A stretch of DNA of 55,963 nucleotides from Planococcus donghaensis MPA1U2 (GTDB taxonomy: Bacteria; Bacillota; Bacilli; Bacillales_A; Planococcaceae), in the NCBI RefSeq assembly GCF_000189395.1, contig NZ_AEPB01000043.1, positions 1 to 55,963 of the forward strand. Reading direction: 5' to 3'. Numbering within the stretch: position 1 is the first letter of the stretch; each line of letters starts with the position of its first letter. Shown in pieces: positions 32,746 through 42,145 of this stretch. The notes under the pieces were generated by a model, which had not been told where the DNA came from, made no database searches, and saw nothing but the letters and a program-made list of their open reading frames with translations. Both the position numbers and the translations under genes were made by a program.

Positions 32746-35412
32746 TTACGAATTTCTTTTAGCTTCTAGCAGTTTTTGAACTTCATCGTATATGCGACGA
32801 CTATTGTTTTGATCTTGATACTTAATAATCCCTGTAATTTCGTATTCGAAATTCGCAAAGTTACTCTTAATTCGATCTTCAATAATAGTCACAAGCTCTT
32901 CCTCAAAAGACCCAATCCCACCGATAAACGTTTCTTCAATAGGACGTAAAATGCCTTTACGGAAAAATCGTTCTACATCAAAGTGATAGTAAACGACCGG
33001 TTTGTTGAGCAAGGTAAAGTCAAAGCTAACGCTACTATAGTCCGTTATGAGCAAAGCATGGTCAATTAGCAATTGTTGAACGGTTTGTGAGCCTAATGGG
33101 ATAAACTTAATGCGTTCATGCATATCCTCAATTTCACTTTGGAAATAGTCTTGTGCACGGTAATGTGGGTAAAAGTTAATATTCACATTATATTCTTCAA
33201 GAAGTCCAAGTAATTTTTCGTTTTGGATTAAGTTTGAATAAGCCATGAAATATTCACTCTTCAAAAATTGTTCATCCGTATTAATCCAATCTCGCCATGT
33301 AGGCATCAGTAAAATGTCTTTAGGCGGATCCACTTGAATGAGATTATCAAAACGCGCCAAACCAGTTGCGACCACTTCATGATCGTCATAACCCATTTCA
33401 TCCATAACAATCACTTTCTTTTCAGGCTCAGAGCTAACAATAAACAAATCAAATGGCATATCGTAATTTTTCTTATGGTATTCCACATTTTTGCGTCCTA
33501 ATACGCCATGTTGAAGGAATATTTTAATCGTTTCTTCATAGCCAAAAAATCCTTTTGCTGGCTTGTACGGCAGGATGTTTTCTAAATCATGTGTCCCCAG
33601 CAATACTTTGGCTTTAAAAGCAATTTCAAAATGTTGATCGGACCCGAAAATCAATACATTCGGAAGATGCTTAATGTGTTCATAATCTGTACTGTCTTCT
33701 TCTATTACATAATAAGCTTCGATTGATGTATGTTCTTGCAACCATTTGAAAAAGACGATGCCGTTGTCTTGAGCAGTATTTGTGCGCTCTCCCATCAACC
33801 AAACGTTTTCATCTTTTGTTTTCGTATCTTGCGGGATTTCCACATCTTTTCTTACAGTAAATGATTCCACTTTCACGTTATTAAATGGAGTCGTTGTAAT
33901 CATGAAATGATGTTCATTGCCGTTATCATCGAGTTGTTTCATATAGCTGTAGTAATTATCCTTTTTATACTGCGCTTTAGTGTATCTGATTTTTTCTTTT
34001 CGGATAACATCTTGTGAATTGTTTTCAATCACCACAAAAAGATCGAGAACGGTTTTATCTTTACTTTTTATACCGATCAAATCTAAGCTTTTAAAATCGA
34101 TGGAAAACTCTCCAGAAATGGGCACTTGAAGAGACTCTTGAGACGCTCGGTCTTCTATCATCAAATATGCTTTAGAACCTATAAACTCTTCGATTGACCC
34201 TATTATGCCGTCTATTTTAAAGTCTGTTACTTCACGGATAGATTTTTTAAGCTTAGCTGGAGTCATTGCTAATCCTAGAGACAAATCTTTTCGTCGGTAA
34301 AATTTAAGTTTAACCAACTGCGAATTCGAAATTACCTTAAACCGAGTCGTGGTATTTTGTAACGTACGCTTATCTAAACTAAAGCGATAGACTTTAGGCT
34401 CATCACTATGTTCCACAAGGAAAAAACGTTTTACAAATAGATTGTCCATCAAATTGTACATTGGCAAAACGGTTTGAAAAAGACCGTTTTTGTTTTTTAA
34501 GGGATAAGTTTCGAGTAGTCCGCTTTTCGGTTCATCTACTTGAAGGGAATATTCTACATCGGTCATTTTGTCCTTTAGGTCAAACGATAACAGAAACTCA
34601 GACACTTGCTTTTCTTCTATCGAAACAGAATCAGTTTCCATCGCATGTGGTTGTAATTCCATATACAGAAAAGAATCTCTACGGAGAATTTTATACTGAT
34701 GGTGATAAGAATTGAAAAACTCATTAAACTCTTTATCCAACTTTAATGAATACAACTTGTTATCCGCATAAAGAAACAACCTCCATAAACCAGCGGCCAT
34801 TTCAGAAAAATCATCAAACACAAAAGGTTTACTTTCAACGTCTCGCTTACCAGTTAATACGCGGAATTGAAAGTTGTTAAAAGCATAAACTTCAACACTT
34901 TTGATGTCTTTACTCATCACATTCGATAACTCTAAAGACATCGTTAGAGCTTCATATTGTACAGATTCTACAGCAGCATTTATCGAACTATCCTTGAAGT
35001 AAAAATCAGCAAAGCGATTGTTAATAATGATGTTCTTTTTCACTTTTGTTGATAATAGTTTATTAGCGATTAATATTGATTCTTGAAAATCTCCTGCTTT
35101 ATACATTTCATGTTGGGTAATCCAAATTTTTTTATTATTAATCGTTAACTGTATGCTTGAACTCGAGGTAACCGCAGAAAGTAAGTTTTTTGGTAACGAG
35201 ACAACCAAATGATTTTTTTCCACAAACTCACACGTCAATGGATAGACTTCTTCGTTAACTAGAAATTCTGCTTTTGCATTTTTTTTGGGAGTAAAGAAGT
35301 TCGACAATTTAAACTGAAAAAGCAAATTTTGCTCATCAAAATAGTATTTTTCTACTTCCACTCTTTTCACTAATATTCTTTTTACCTTGTTTTTAAATCT
35401 TTTTAAAATCAT
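32746..35412 (-). CDS. Large CDP-glycerol glycerophosphotransferase, TagF-like
   Basis: An 888-residue protein. The C-terminal ~370 residues are the catalytic domain, with FLQHGVLGRKN (catalytic His of the HG motif), LLMPTWRDW and ITDYSSVSFDFTLLNKP. The N-terminal ~500 residues are mostly beta-type with low similarity to anything I recognise. They are longer than the N-terminal part of B. subtilis TagF (746 total). It probably polymerises glycerol phosphate, or adds it to another glycan; the short transferases at 26243 and 28082 may prime. AGGAG precedes ATG. Monocistronic, convergent with the sortase gene, and divergent from an acyltransferase gene that might decorate the same polymer. Confidence 0.87.
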   Translation of the reverse strand: MILKRFKNKVKRILVKRVEVEKYYFDEQNLLFQFKLSNFFTPKKNAKAEFLVNEEVYPLTCEFVEKNHLVVSLPKNLLSAVTSSSSIQLTINNKKIWITQHEMYKAGDFQESILIANKLLSTKVKKNIIINNRFADFYFKDSSINAAVESVQYEALTMSLELSNVMSKDIKSVEVYAFNNFQFRVLTGKRDVESKPFVFDDFSEMAAGLWRLFLYADNKLYSLKLDKEFNEFFNSYHHQYKILRRDSFLYMELQPHAMETDSVSIEEKQVSEFLLSFDLKDKMTDVEYSLQVDEPKSGLLETYPLKNKNGLFQTVLPMYNLMDNLFVKRFFLVEHSDEPKVYRFSLDKRTLQNTTTRFKVISNSQLVKLKFYRRKDLSLGLAMTPAKLKKSIREVTDFKIDGIIGSIEEFIGSKAYLMIEDRASQESLQVPISGEFSIDFKSLDLIGIKSKDKTVLDLFVVIENNSQDVIRKEKIRYTKAQYKKDNYYSYMKQLDDNGNEHHFMITTTPFNNVKVESFTVRKDVEIPQDTKTKDENVWLMGERTNTAQDNGIVFFKWLQEHTSIEAYYVIEEDSTDYEHIKHLPNVLIFGSDQHFEIAFKAKVLLGTHDLENILPYKPAKGFFGYEETIKIFLQHGVLGRKNVEYHKKNYDMPFDLFIVSSEPEKKVIVMDEMGYDDHEVVATGLARFDNLIQVDPPKDILLMPTWRDWINTDEQFLKSEYFMAYSNLIQNEKLLGLLEEYNVNINFYPHYRAQDYFQSEIEDMHERIKFIPLGSQTVQQLLIDHALLITDYSSVSFDFTLLNKPVVYYHFDVERFFRKGILRPIEETFIGGIGSFEEELVTIIEDRIKSNFANFEYEITGIIKYQDQNNSRRIYDEVQKLLEAKRNS

Positions 35413-35616
35413 AGCTCTTTATCTCCTAGACAATTTTATTATGGCAATATCTTATATTATCATTCTTCTAATTTCTGTCAATTGAATTAAAGATAGACAG
35501 TCAGCAAAAGAATACTTATACTGTAATAATGTGAACAGATACATATATGTATTTGTCGATCAAATATAGAAATAACCTGGCTAATTGCAGCCTAGGGAAT
35601 CAATTGGAGCAATCAA

Positions 35617-36717
35617 GTGAAAAATTTAAATGAAATCAATATTATAAGAGCCATTATGTGTCTTGCTATTGTTGTTACCCATTCCATCTCAAATTATTTA
35701 AGAAATATAGAAGTCGATCAAGTTGCTTACGATCAATATATCTTATGGATCCGGTTTGCATTGCTTTGTTCTACCCCAATCTTTATTTTATTATCTGAAA
35801 CTCTTTTATCAAAAAACTATCCAAATGGATTAAAAAAAGGATTCTTCGCTAAACGAATACAATTTATTTTAATCCCTTATTTATTGATTGGGTTAATCGT
35901 TAGTTACCGTGGTTCAGCTAGAGACTTATCGTCTTTCCTTGAAGTAGCTTACCAAAAAATTGTGTTGGGTCAATGGTACGGATTTTTTGTCATCGTCATT
36001 TTCCAATTTTATATTTTGCACTGGCTAATCGGAAAATACTTGGCGCGCGTTAATCCAATCGGGCCAATTCTAGTGTCGTTTGCTATTTCTTTTGCTCATG
36101 TATATGGTTACGTGCATGTAGAGACTTATCAGAACTTCATTTTAACAAATTATCCATTATGGTATAAAACCCATATCTTTATGTGGTTGTTTTATTTTAT
36201 TGTCGCATTTTATATCGGCCAATACTATGAACAACTTATCACATTTTTAACCGCTAAAATATGGATACCGATTTTGACGACAATCATGAGTTTTGGAATT
36301 ATTATGTACAATTATATCGAATTGGACTATACAAGAATTTCAAGTGAACGATATGATATGTTACTGTATTCTGTAAGTGTCTTCTTTCTTTTAGTAACAT
36401 TAATCCGTAAGTTTAACTTTAATAACCAGACATTGGTGATGATTAGTAACTTTTCATTTTTCATCTATTTAACACATATGATTTTCTTACCTTACTTTGT
36501 TAAACTTTCAATGACTTTCGGTGAGAATTTCTTCACATACGTCATCATTATGACGTTCCTTACGATTTCATCTTGTATTGGTGTAGCATTTCTATTTTAC
36601 CAAAATGGCCTTACCCGTCATTTTACAGGAAAAATAAAATACTTGGAGCCAGCATCTCCAAAACCAAAACAAACATCGTTCAATAAGGAAACACGTCAAG
36701 TCAATTACGAGCAATAA
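35617..36717 (+). CDS. Membrane acyltransferase, acyltransferase-3 family
   Basis: A 366-residue integral membrane protein with about ten helices, of the acyltransferase-3 (OafA/WecH) family that O-acylates surface glycans. The N-terminus NIIRAIMCLAIVVTHSIS holds the conserved Arg and the catalytic-type His (about 22) of the family. The C-terminal 25 residues are cytosolic and polar. Start is GTG at 35617, 7 bases after GGAG. Divergent from the TagF-like gene, so modification of teichoic acid or a wall glycan is plausible by context. The acyl group and acceptor are unknown. Confidence 0.85.
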   Translation: MKNLNEINIIRAIMCLAIVVTHSISNYLRNIEVDQVAYDQYILWIRFALLCSTPIFILLSETLLSKNYPNGLKKGFFAKRIQFILIPYLLIGLIVSYRGSARDLSSFLEVAYQKIVLGQWYGFFVIVIFQFYILHWLIGKYLARVNPIGPILVSFAISFAHVYGYVHVETYQNFILTNYPLWYKTHIFMWLFYFIVAFYIGQYYEQLITFLTAKIWIPILTTIMSFGIIMYNYIELDYTRISSERYDMLLYSVSVFFLLVTLIRKFNFNNQTLVMISNFSFFIYLTHMIFLPYFVKLSMTFGENFFTYVIIMTFLTISSCIGVAFLFYQNGLTRHFTGKIKYLEPASPKPKQTSFNKETRQVNYEQ

Positions 36718-36738
36718 AATCCGTTTTCACAATCATGA

Positions 36739-36777
36739 AAAACCGCCTACCAGCATAAGCTGATAGGCGGTTTTTTA
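36739..36777. terminator. Bidirectional terminator after acyltransferase gene
   Basis: Stem AAAACCGCCTA / TAGGCGGTTTT with inner CAGC/GCTG pairs and T-run. It lies between convergent acyltransferase and protease genes. Confidence 0.9.
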
Positions 36778-36785
36778 CGATTATA

Positions 36786-38186
36786 TTATTCTTTGTTCAC
36801 AATATCCGAAACATAATAAAAGCCATATTCATCCATCACGATAGTGTACGTTTTACTACGTTCTTGAACGGACCAATTACCCGCTGCATCTTTAAAATCA
36901 AAAGCTTCTTCTGTCTGAACAACTGCATAGTCATCAAAAATTTCTACGTCTGAGATTTCTAATTTTGTAAAGTTAAATTCCATGCCTTTTCCTGAGATAT
37001 CGGAAATGTATTCACTTATGCCATTGTAGATTTCACTTTGATATACGAGTAAATTCTGAACATAGAAAAAGTCTTTTTCTTTTAATGCCGTTTCGTAGTA
37101 ATAACGGAAATCTCCAATAAACTCACTTAAATTCGCTTCGTCAAACTTCATTTCCAAGTCGATATCGTATTCATAATCTTCATCTTCATAGCTATTGAAA
37201 TCATCATATACATTAAATACGGCAGCGACTTCTTCTGCCGTCATTGGATTAGTTACCCATTGGGATAATTGTTCGTGCATTGAATACAAAGGAATTGAAA
37301 AACCAATGGAATCTCCTTCTTCAATAACTAATGAGTTGATCCCGATGACTTTTCCAGTAGTTGCATCAACTAAAGGTCCACCACTGCTTCCTGGCGCAAT
37401 TTTAGCATCGATTTGATAAATGTCTTCATACGTAAACTCTTGATAGAAGTCACGATCAATTCCTGTTAAATAACCAATTGATGCTGTGTTTTCTAGACCA
37501 GCTGGACTGCCAAGGGCGATAACTTCCGTTCCAACATCAGTCTTGTCCATTTCAGCTTCCAGTGGCGTGATGCCTTCAAATGCTTCAACGTGAATCAATG
37601 CAATATCCGATTCACCAGAAATTCCGACCACTGTACCCGGATGGTCTTGTCCATTAATGTTGCGAACGACCACATCCGTATAACCAGCCACAGCATGAGC
37701 GTTTGTTACGACCATTCCCGTATCTGAAAACAAGAATCCTGATCCTTGTCCGCCTTCTGTTAAAACGGTATAAACTTTTTGTTGTACTTCCTTAATAATA
37801 GCTGTTTTTTCTTTTTTCTTTGGTTCTACTTTTTCCTCTTGTTCAGAAGGTGGCACGACGTTTTCGACCTTAGTTACCGTTCCCGCTGTTTGTTCTTCAG
37901 CTGGTACCGTTTCTTCAGGCTCTTCGATTTTTTCTGGTTCTTCTGGTTCTTCAGTTACTTCTGGGACTTCTGGTTCTATCTGTTCTTGTTTAGGTGGCTC
38001 CGCATTATCGCTCATCAATTGAGCAGACCCAATTCCTACACCAAGCAAAGTCAATGCTAAAATAATAGCGTACGTAAGCTTACGCTTTTTGTGTTTTTTA
38101 TTTCGAGTCTGTATAAGTGAATGCCCGCAATCTTTACAGTATTTTGAGCCCTCAACGTTTTCAGCTCCACATTTATTGCATTTCAT
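36786..38186 (-). CDS. Zinc-ribbon, membrane-anchored trypsin-like serine protease
   Basis: A 466-residue protein with unusual layout. An N-terminal zinc ribbon MKCNKCG...YCKDCG (Cys-x2-Cys twice, 1-22) is followed by a membrane helix (about 36-54), a Glu/Pro-rich spacer (about 56-115), a trypsin-like domain with catalytic His (TNAHAVAG), Asp (ESDIALI) and Ser (APGSSGGPL), and a C-terminal ~150-residue acidic domain resembling the NTF2-like domain of TcaA-type proteins. The protease should face outside, the ribbon the cytosol. There is no PDZ domain, unlike HtrA. ATG at 38186 follows AAGGAGG by 7 bases; the in-frame start at 38213 has no ribosome site. The target is unknown; envelope stress sensing is possible. 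Confidence 0.88.
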   Translation of the reverse strand: MKCNKCGAENVEGSKYCKDCGHSLIQTRNKKHKKRKLTYAIILALTLLGVGIGSAQLMSDNAEPPKQEQIEPEVPEVTEEPEEPEKIEEPEETVPAEEQTAGTVTKVENVVPPSEQEEKVEPKKKEKTAIIKEVQQKVYTVLTEGGQGSGFLFSDTGMVVTNAHAVAGYTDVVVRNINGQDHPGTVVGISGESDIALIHVEAFEGITPLEAEMDKTDVGTEVIALGSPAGLENTASIGYLTGIDRDFYQEFTYEDIYQIDAKIAPGSSGGPLVDATTGKVIGINSLVIEEGDSIGFSIPLYSMHEQLSQWVTNPMTAEEVAAVFNVYDDFNSYEDEDYEYDIDLEMKFDEANLSEFIGDFRYYYETALKEKDFFYVQNLLVYQSEIYNGISEYISDISGKGMEFNFTKLEISDVEIFDDYAVVQTEEAFDFKDAAGNWSVQERSKTYTIVMDEYGFYYVSDIVNKE

Positions 38187-38459
38187 AGTTGTACCTCCTT
38201 GATGATCTAGCATAAAGTTCTTTATTTTCTTCCATTATAAACCTTATAACGTCAAACAACTACTCAGGGTTGCAAGATGTAATGAAGTCTTCGCATTTGT
38301 AATAAATCTATGTATTCAGAACACATTATTACTATATAAATCAAAATAACATACTAAAATATAAATAATATGTAAAATTTCAATAAAAATATTTACTTTA
38401 ATCTCCCATATAATGATATAATCGATTCAGTTAAATACTAATTTTTAGGAGATGAAAAT

Positions 38460-38849
38460 TTGAAAGAATTTCTAGATGTATTTAAAAAAACCTTGGATTT
38501 TAAGAGTAGATCACGTCGTAAGGAATACTGGATGTTTATATTATGGACCACTATCATTTCAGTTGTTTTATCTATTATCGAAATTATAGCAGGATTAGAA
38601 ATCGCACCAGATATTGGACTTTTAAGCACTATTTTTACTCTTGTCATTTTAATTCCTAGTATATCGGTCACGGTTCGCCGATTACACGATATCGGTCGCA
38701 CAGGCTGGTGGCTATTGCTTAGCTTTATCCCGATTCTTGGATGGATTGCTTTATTCGTATTTACATTACTAGATAGCGAATCAGGCAGCAATAAATACGG
38801 TTCAAATCCAAAAGAATTTGAACATGATTTCAAGCCGGTCAATAACTAA
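38460..38849 (+). CDS. DUF805 membrane protein
   Basis: A 129-residue membrane protein of the DUF805 family. Typical features: N-terminal RSRRKEYWMF, then three to four helices, the loop RRLHDIGRTGWWLLL and the C-terminal GSNKYGSNP. The function of the family is not established. Start is TTG at 38460, 8 bases after AGGAG. Two TATAAT-like boxes (38409-38414 and 38417-38422) lie upstream without clear -35 partners. It is divergent from the protease gene and ends at a bidirectional terminator. Confidence 0.88.
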   Translation: MKEFLDVFKKTLDFKSRSRRKEYWMFILWTTIISVVLSIIEIIAGLEIAPDIGLLSTIFTLVILIPSISVTVRRLHDIGRTGWWLLLSFIPILGWIALFVFTLLDSESGSNKYGSNPKEFEHDFKPVNN

Positions 38850-38852
38850 AGA

Positions 38853-38898
38853 TAAAAACACACCGCAATCGTCGAAAGACAATTGCGGTGTGTTTTTA
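38853..38898. terminator. Bidirectional terminator after DUF805 gene
   Basis: Long near-perfect stem AAAAACACACCGCAAT / ATTGCGGTGTGTTTTT with inner GTC/GAC and GAAA loop, between convergent genes. Confidence 0.9.
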
Positions 38899-39261
38899 TT
38901 TCACATCAATTTCCTGTAATGTTTTTTGAACTGTGACTAATTGGTCGAATTGATCGGTTAAGCCTGTTGGTTCTGTTTGTCGTGAAATTGTAGTTGTATC
39001 TTGTATTAATCCATTCAAGCTCGATTGATAACGTTTGTATTGATCAACGCTTATGGTATTTTCTTCTTCTATTTGCGCACTTAAAATCTGCAGTTGCTTC
39101 TCTAGCTCTCGTAGTTGATTTTCATAAGGAATACGTATTTCACCCAACTCATAAGATGCTGAGTATTCTTTCATTTGACCAGTTTGTGTGTTTAGTTGCG
39201 TCATCCAAACAAATCCCATAACCAGAATAAAAATAGATGTTTTCAAGAACAAAGTGTTCAA
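38896..39261 (-). CDS. Small membrane-anchored coiled-coil protein, unknown
   Basis: A 121-residue protein with one N-terminal hydrophobic helix (about 5-21) acting as signal anchor, and an extracytoplasmic, largely helical remainder. ENQLRELEKQLQILSAQIEE (about 47-66) has coiled-coil heptads. No family recognised. Start is TTG at 39261, 7 bases after AAGGAGG. Monocistronic, sharing a terminator with the DUF805 gene. Confidence 0.7.
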   Translation of the reverse strand: MNTLFLKTSIFILVMGFVWMTQLNTQTGQMKEYSASYELGEIRIPYENQLRELEKQLQILSAQIEEENTISVDQYKRYQSSLNGLIQDTTTISRQTEPTGLTDQFDQLVTVQKTLQEIDVK

Positions 39262-39375
39262 CTATTTTCCTCCTTCAACCGATTAGTTGTTACATCTAGT
39301 TTATCTCATCCACTAAATGCCGTCTCTTCTCTTTTGAAGTCTTTAAAGTTTCTTAACCCCTAATTTACAATCGAT

Positions 39376-40506
39376 TTATCTCGTTGTAGTTTTTGCCATT
39401 GAATTTCTTAGTATTAATAGAAATGTATCGAGCTCCTGCTTTGTTGTGTCTTTTGCAATTGATAGTCGGATAAATTTCCGGGCAGCATCTTGTGCGATGC
39501 CTATAGCACTCATTGCAGACATTGCTTCACCAGCACCAATTTTGCAGGCAGTTCCTGTAGAAATGGCCATCTCATGGCGATTACACTCGAGCATCATCCA
39601 TTGCCCTTCTACATGTGGTAATAAAACCCCTAAAATAAATGGCGATTTTTTAACACTCTTTCCGATCATCTCAACCTCTTTCGGTAGGTGTTCTTGTAAA
39701 TAAGACTGCAAATTTTCAGCGTGCTGAAAAACTTGTTTTTGTTCTGATATGGCTTCTTTTGCAGCAATAGTTGCCGATACAATTGCTGGTACGTCTATCG
39801 TTCCGGCGCGAAAGCCTTGTTGATGTACGGTGCCCTCATAAGTCGACTCCCAGTGGATACTAGGGTTTAGCCAGACGATACCAACTCCCTTTGGCCCCCC
39901 GATTTTATGTCCAGAACAAACGGCACTTGTAACACCAAGACTAGTCAAATCTACTGGAATCTTTCCAAGAGCTTGGACAACATCACAGTGAAAAGGCACC
40001 CTATTTTCTTTCGCAATAGCTGCACATTTTGCGATTGGCTGAATGGCTCCCATTTCTGAGTTGACCAGCTGTATAACCACTAAAGCTGTTTGATCTGTAA
40101 CCATTTTTTTATATTCATCAAACTCAAGAACTCCATCTTTACCCACTGGTACATAACGAATTCTGTACCCTTCTTTTTCTAGCTCATGCAATGTCGTTAG
40201 CACAGAAGCATGTTCAAGTTGCGTGGTAACAATTTCTCGCTGCTCGCCTTTTCTTCCACGCAAAAATGAGCGTATAGCCAACTGGTTCCCTTCTGATGCG
40301 TTGCCAGTAAAATAAACGCCTTCTCCTCGAACTTTGAGCAAGTCTCCCCATGTACGCTTGCATCCTTCATATAATTTCAAAGCGTCTGAGCCATTGTCAT
40401 GCAAACTTTGTGTATTTCCGAAAACCTCTTTAGCTGCAGTAACATAAGCCTCAATAGCCGATTCGCGCATAGGAGCAGTTGCAGCATAATCCAAATAAAT
40501 GGTCAT
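39376..40506 (-). CDS. nifS: Cysteine desulfurase NifS (NAD pathway)
   Basis: A 376-residue PLP enzyme that takes sulfur from cysteine. PLP-binding Lys in SGHKIGGPKG (about 200), the His in CDVVQALGK, and the active-site Cys loop STGTACKIG (about 322) are intact. It belongs to the group dedicated to repairing the Fe-S cluster of NadA: as in B. subtilis it is divergent from nadB with the other NAD genes on the far side. An intergenic palindrome (40573-40586) probably co-regulates both units. AAGGA lies rather far (about 13 bases) from the ATG, so the exact start is less sure. Confidence 0.92.
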   Translation of the reverse strand: MTIYLDYAATAPMRESAIEAYVTAAKEVFGNTQSLHDNGSDALKLYEGCKRTWGDLLKVRGEGVYFTGNASEGNQLAIRSFLRGRKGEQREIVTTQLEHASVLTTLHELEKEGYRIRYVPVGKDGVLEFDEYKKMVTDQTALVVIQLVNSEMGAIQPIAKCAAIAKENRVPFHCDVVQALGKIPVDLTSLGVTSAVCSGHKIGGPKGVGIVWLNPSIHWESTYEGTVHQQGFRAGTIDVPAIVSATIAAKEAISEQKQVFQHAENLQSYLQEHLPKEVEMIGKSVKKSPFILGVLLPHVEGQWMMLECNRHEMAISTGTACKIGAGEAMSAMSAIGIAQDAARKFIRLSIAKDTTKQELDTFLLILRNSMAKTTTR

Positions 40507-40572
40507 TTTTTCATCATTTCCTTCACATACGATATTTTAATCTTGTAATCACTTTAGCTTTATGTCATTAAT

Positions 40573-40586
40573 AGTGTCAAGACACT
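40573..40586. promoter_or_regulatory. Palindromic operator between nifS and nadB, NiaR-like
   Basis: The perfect inverted repeat AGTGTC-AA-GACACT lies in the 100-bp divergent region, 20 bases upstream of nadB. In Bacillus the niacin-responsive repressor NadR/NiaR (YrxA) binds this intergenic region. Assigning this palindrome to it rests on context and a recalled TGTCTTGACA-like motif. Confidence 0.55.
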
Positions 40587-40606
40587 TGTAAAGTTGGTGT
40601 AAACTT

Positions 40607-42145
40607 ATGTTTGATGTTTGTATAATCGGAGGCGGCATCGCTGGATTAATGTTAGCCCACTCTCTTCCTTCTTCTTTATCCATCGCCGTCCTCACGAAAG
40701 AAGATTCATTTTCTAGTAATACGGCGTTAGCACAAGGAGGAATTGCCGCAAGTATTGGTCCAGGAGACCACCCAACTAGTCATGCGCTGGATACTTTATC
40801 TGCTGGCGCAGAGCATGCAGATGCAAAACGTGTAAACCTTTTAACAACTGAAGGTCTATCCATAATCGAAAGCTTGTTATCACGAGGATTACCTTTTGAT
40901 GCCACGGAAGAAGGACTCCCACTCTTGGGTCGAGAAGCAGCACATTCTACAAAACGAATTCTTCATGCAGGTGGGGATCAAACAGGTAAAATGTTTTTGC
41001 AATATTTCTTAGCCTTAACAGAAGATCACGTTAAACGCCTACCATACAGTTCTGTTCTTGAGCTCATTATAAAAGACGGGGAATGCGTTGGTGTGTGTGT
41101 AGAAGACGCCATAGGCAACCGTTCTACCATTCAAGCGCACCATACCGTTTTGGCGACTGGGGGAATCGGTCAATTGTATAGTCAAACTTCCAATTCTTTC
41201 GTTGCTACAGGGGATGGCTTATCGCTAGCCTTTCACGCAGGTGCCGTATTAGAAGATTTGGAATTTGTTCAGTTTCATCCAACCGTTTTGACTCTTCATG
41301 GCCAATCTCATGGATTGATTTCCGAAGCAGTTCGCGGGGATGGCGCTTTGCTCGTCAATGCTGCTGGAGAACGCATCATGACCGGTATTCATCCATTAAT
41401 GGAACTTGCACCAAGAGACGTTGTTGCTCGTGCCATTGAAAGACATTGGCAACAACAAGGACCTGTTTTTTTAGATGCTCGATCTATTGAGCAATTCCAG
41501 TCAAAATTCCCTTCTATTTTCAAAAATTGCACCAATCTACATATCGATCCTGAACAAGAGTTGATTCCAGTTAGACCCGGTGCTCATTTTCATATGGGCG
41601 GAGTTCAAACCGACGAATGGGGTGCAACAACAGTTCCCCGTCTTTATGCCATCGGAGAAGTTGCGTCTACCGGTGTACACGGCGCAAATCGTCTAGCCAG
41701 CAATTCCTTGTTAGAAGGCTTAGTGTTCGCAAAACGGTTAGCGAGCAAATTACTATGTACCGGCTTTAACTTTGTGGAGAAAGAGATTCATTTAGCCGAA
41801 GGGACAAAAGAATTTATTTTACCTACTGAATTGCAATTGCGTATGACACAGCAAGTGGGGATTTTAAGAAATGTGGAGACTCTACAAAAATTCAATGCCG
41901 ACTTCCCTTTATACCGATTTGATTTACAGCATCATTCTAGTCAGCATATAAAAGACATTCATCGGTATACCGCTAGCAGTTTAATTGCCACAGCTGCCTT
42001 ACTGCGAAATGAAAGTCGGGGCGCCCATTACCGTGACGATACGCCCGAAGCTTCTGCACAGTGGACAGGTAAAACAATCGAATTGTCTTTAGCTGGCCAC
42101 ACATTTGGAAAACGTTTAATACAACAAAAGGAGACCGTGTTATGA
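40607..42145 (+). CDS. nadB: L-aspartate oxidase NadB
   Basis: A 512-residue FAD enzyme that oxidises aspartate to iminoaspartate, the first step of de novo NAD synthesis. FAD motif IIGGGIAGLMLAHS (about 5-18), TALAQGGIAAS, the succinate-dehydrogenase-type catalytic block SEAVRGDGALLVN (about 246) and HMGGVQTDEWG (about 328), and HGANRLASNSLLEG (about 364) are all present. First gene of nadB-nadC-nadA; its stop overlaps the nadC start. The ribosome site is weak (GGTG), unlike the neighbours. Confidence 0.96.
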   Translation: MFDVCIIGGGIAGLMLAHSLPSSLSIAVLTKEDSFSSNTALAQGGIAASIGPGDHPTSHALDTLSAGAEHADAKRVNLLTTEGLSIIESLLSRGLPFDATEEGLPLLGREAAHSTKRILHAGGDQTGKMFLQYFLALTEDHVKRLPYSSVLELIIKDGECVGVCVEDAIGNRSTIQAHHTVLATGGIGQLYSQTSNSFVATGDGLSLAFHAGAVLEDLEFVQFHPTVLTLHGQSHGLISEAVRGDGALLVNAAGERIMTGIHPLMELAPRDVVARAIERHWQQQGPVFLDARSIEQFQSKFPSIFKNCTNLHIDPEQELIPVRPGAHFHMGGVQTDEWGATTVPRLYAIGEVASTGVHGANRLASNSLLEGLVFAKRLASKLLCTGFNFVEKEIHLAEGTKEFILPTELQLRMTQQVGILRNVETLQKFNADFPLYRFDLQHHSSQHIKDIHRYTASSLIATAALLRNESRGAHYRDDTPEASAQWTGKTIELSLAGHTFGKRLIQQKETVL

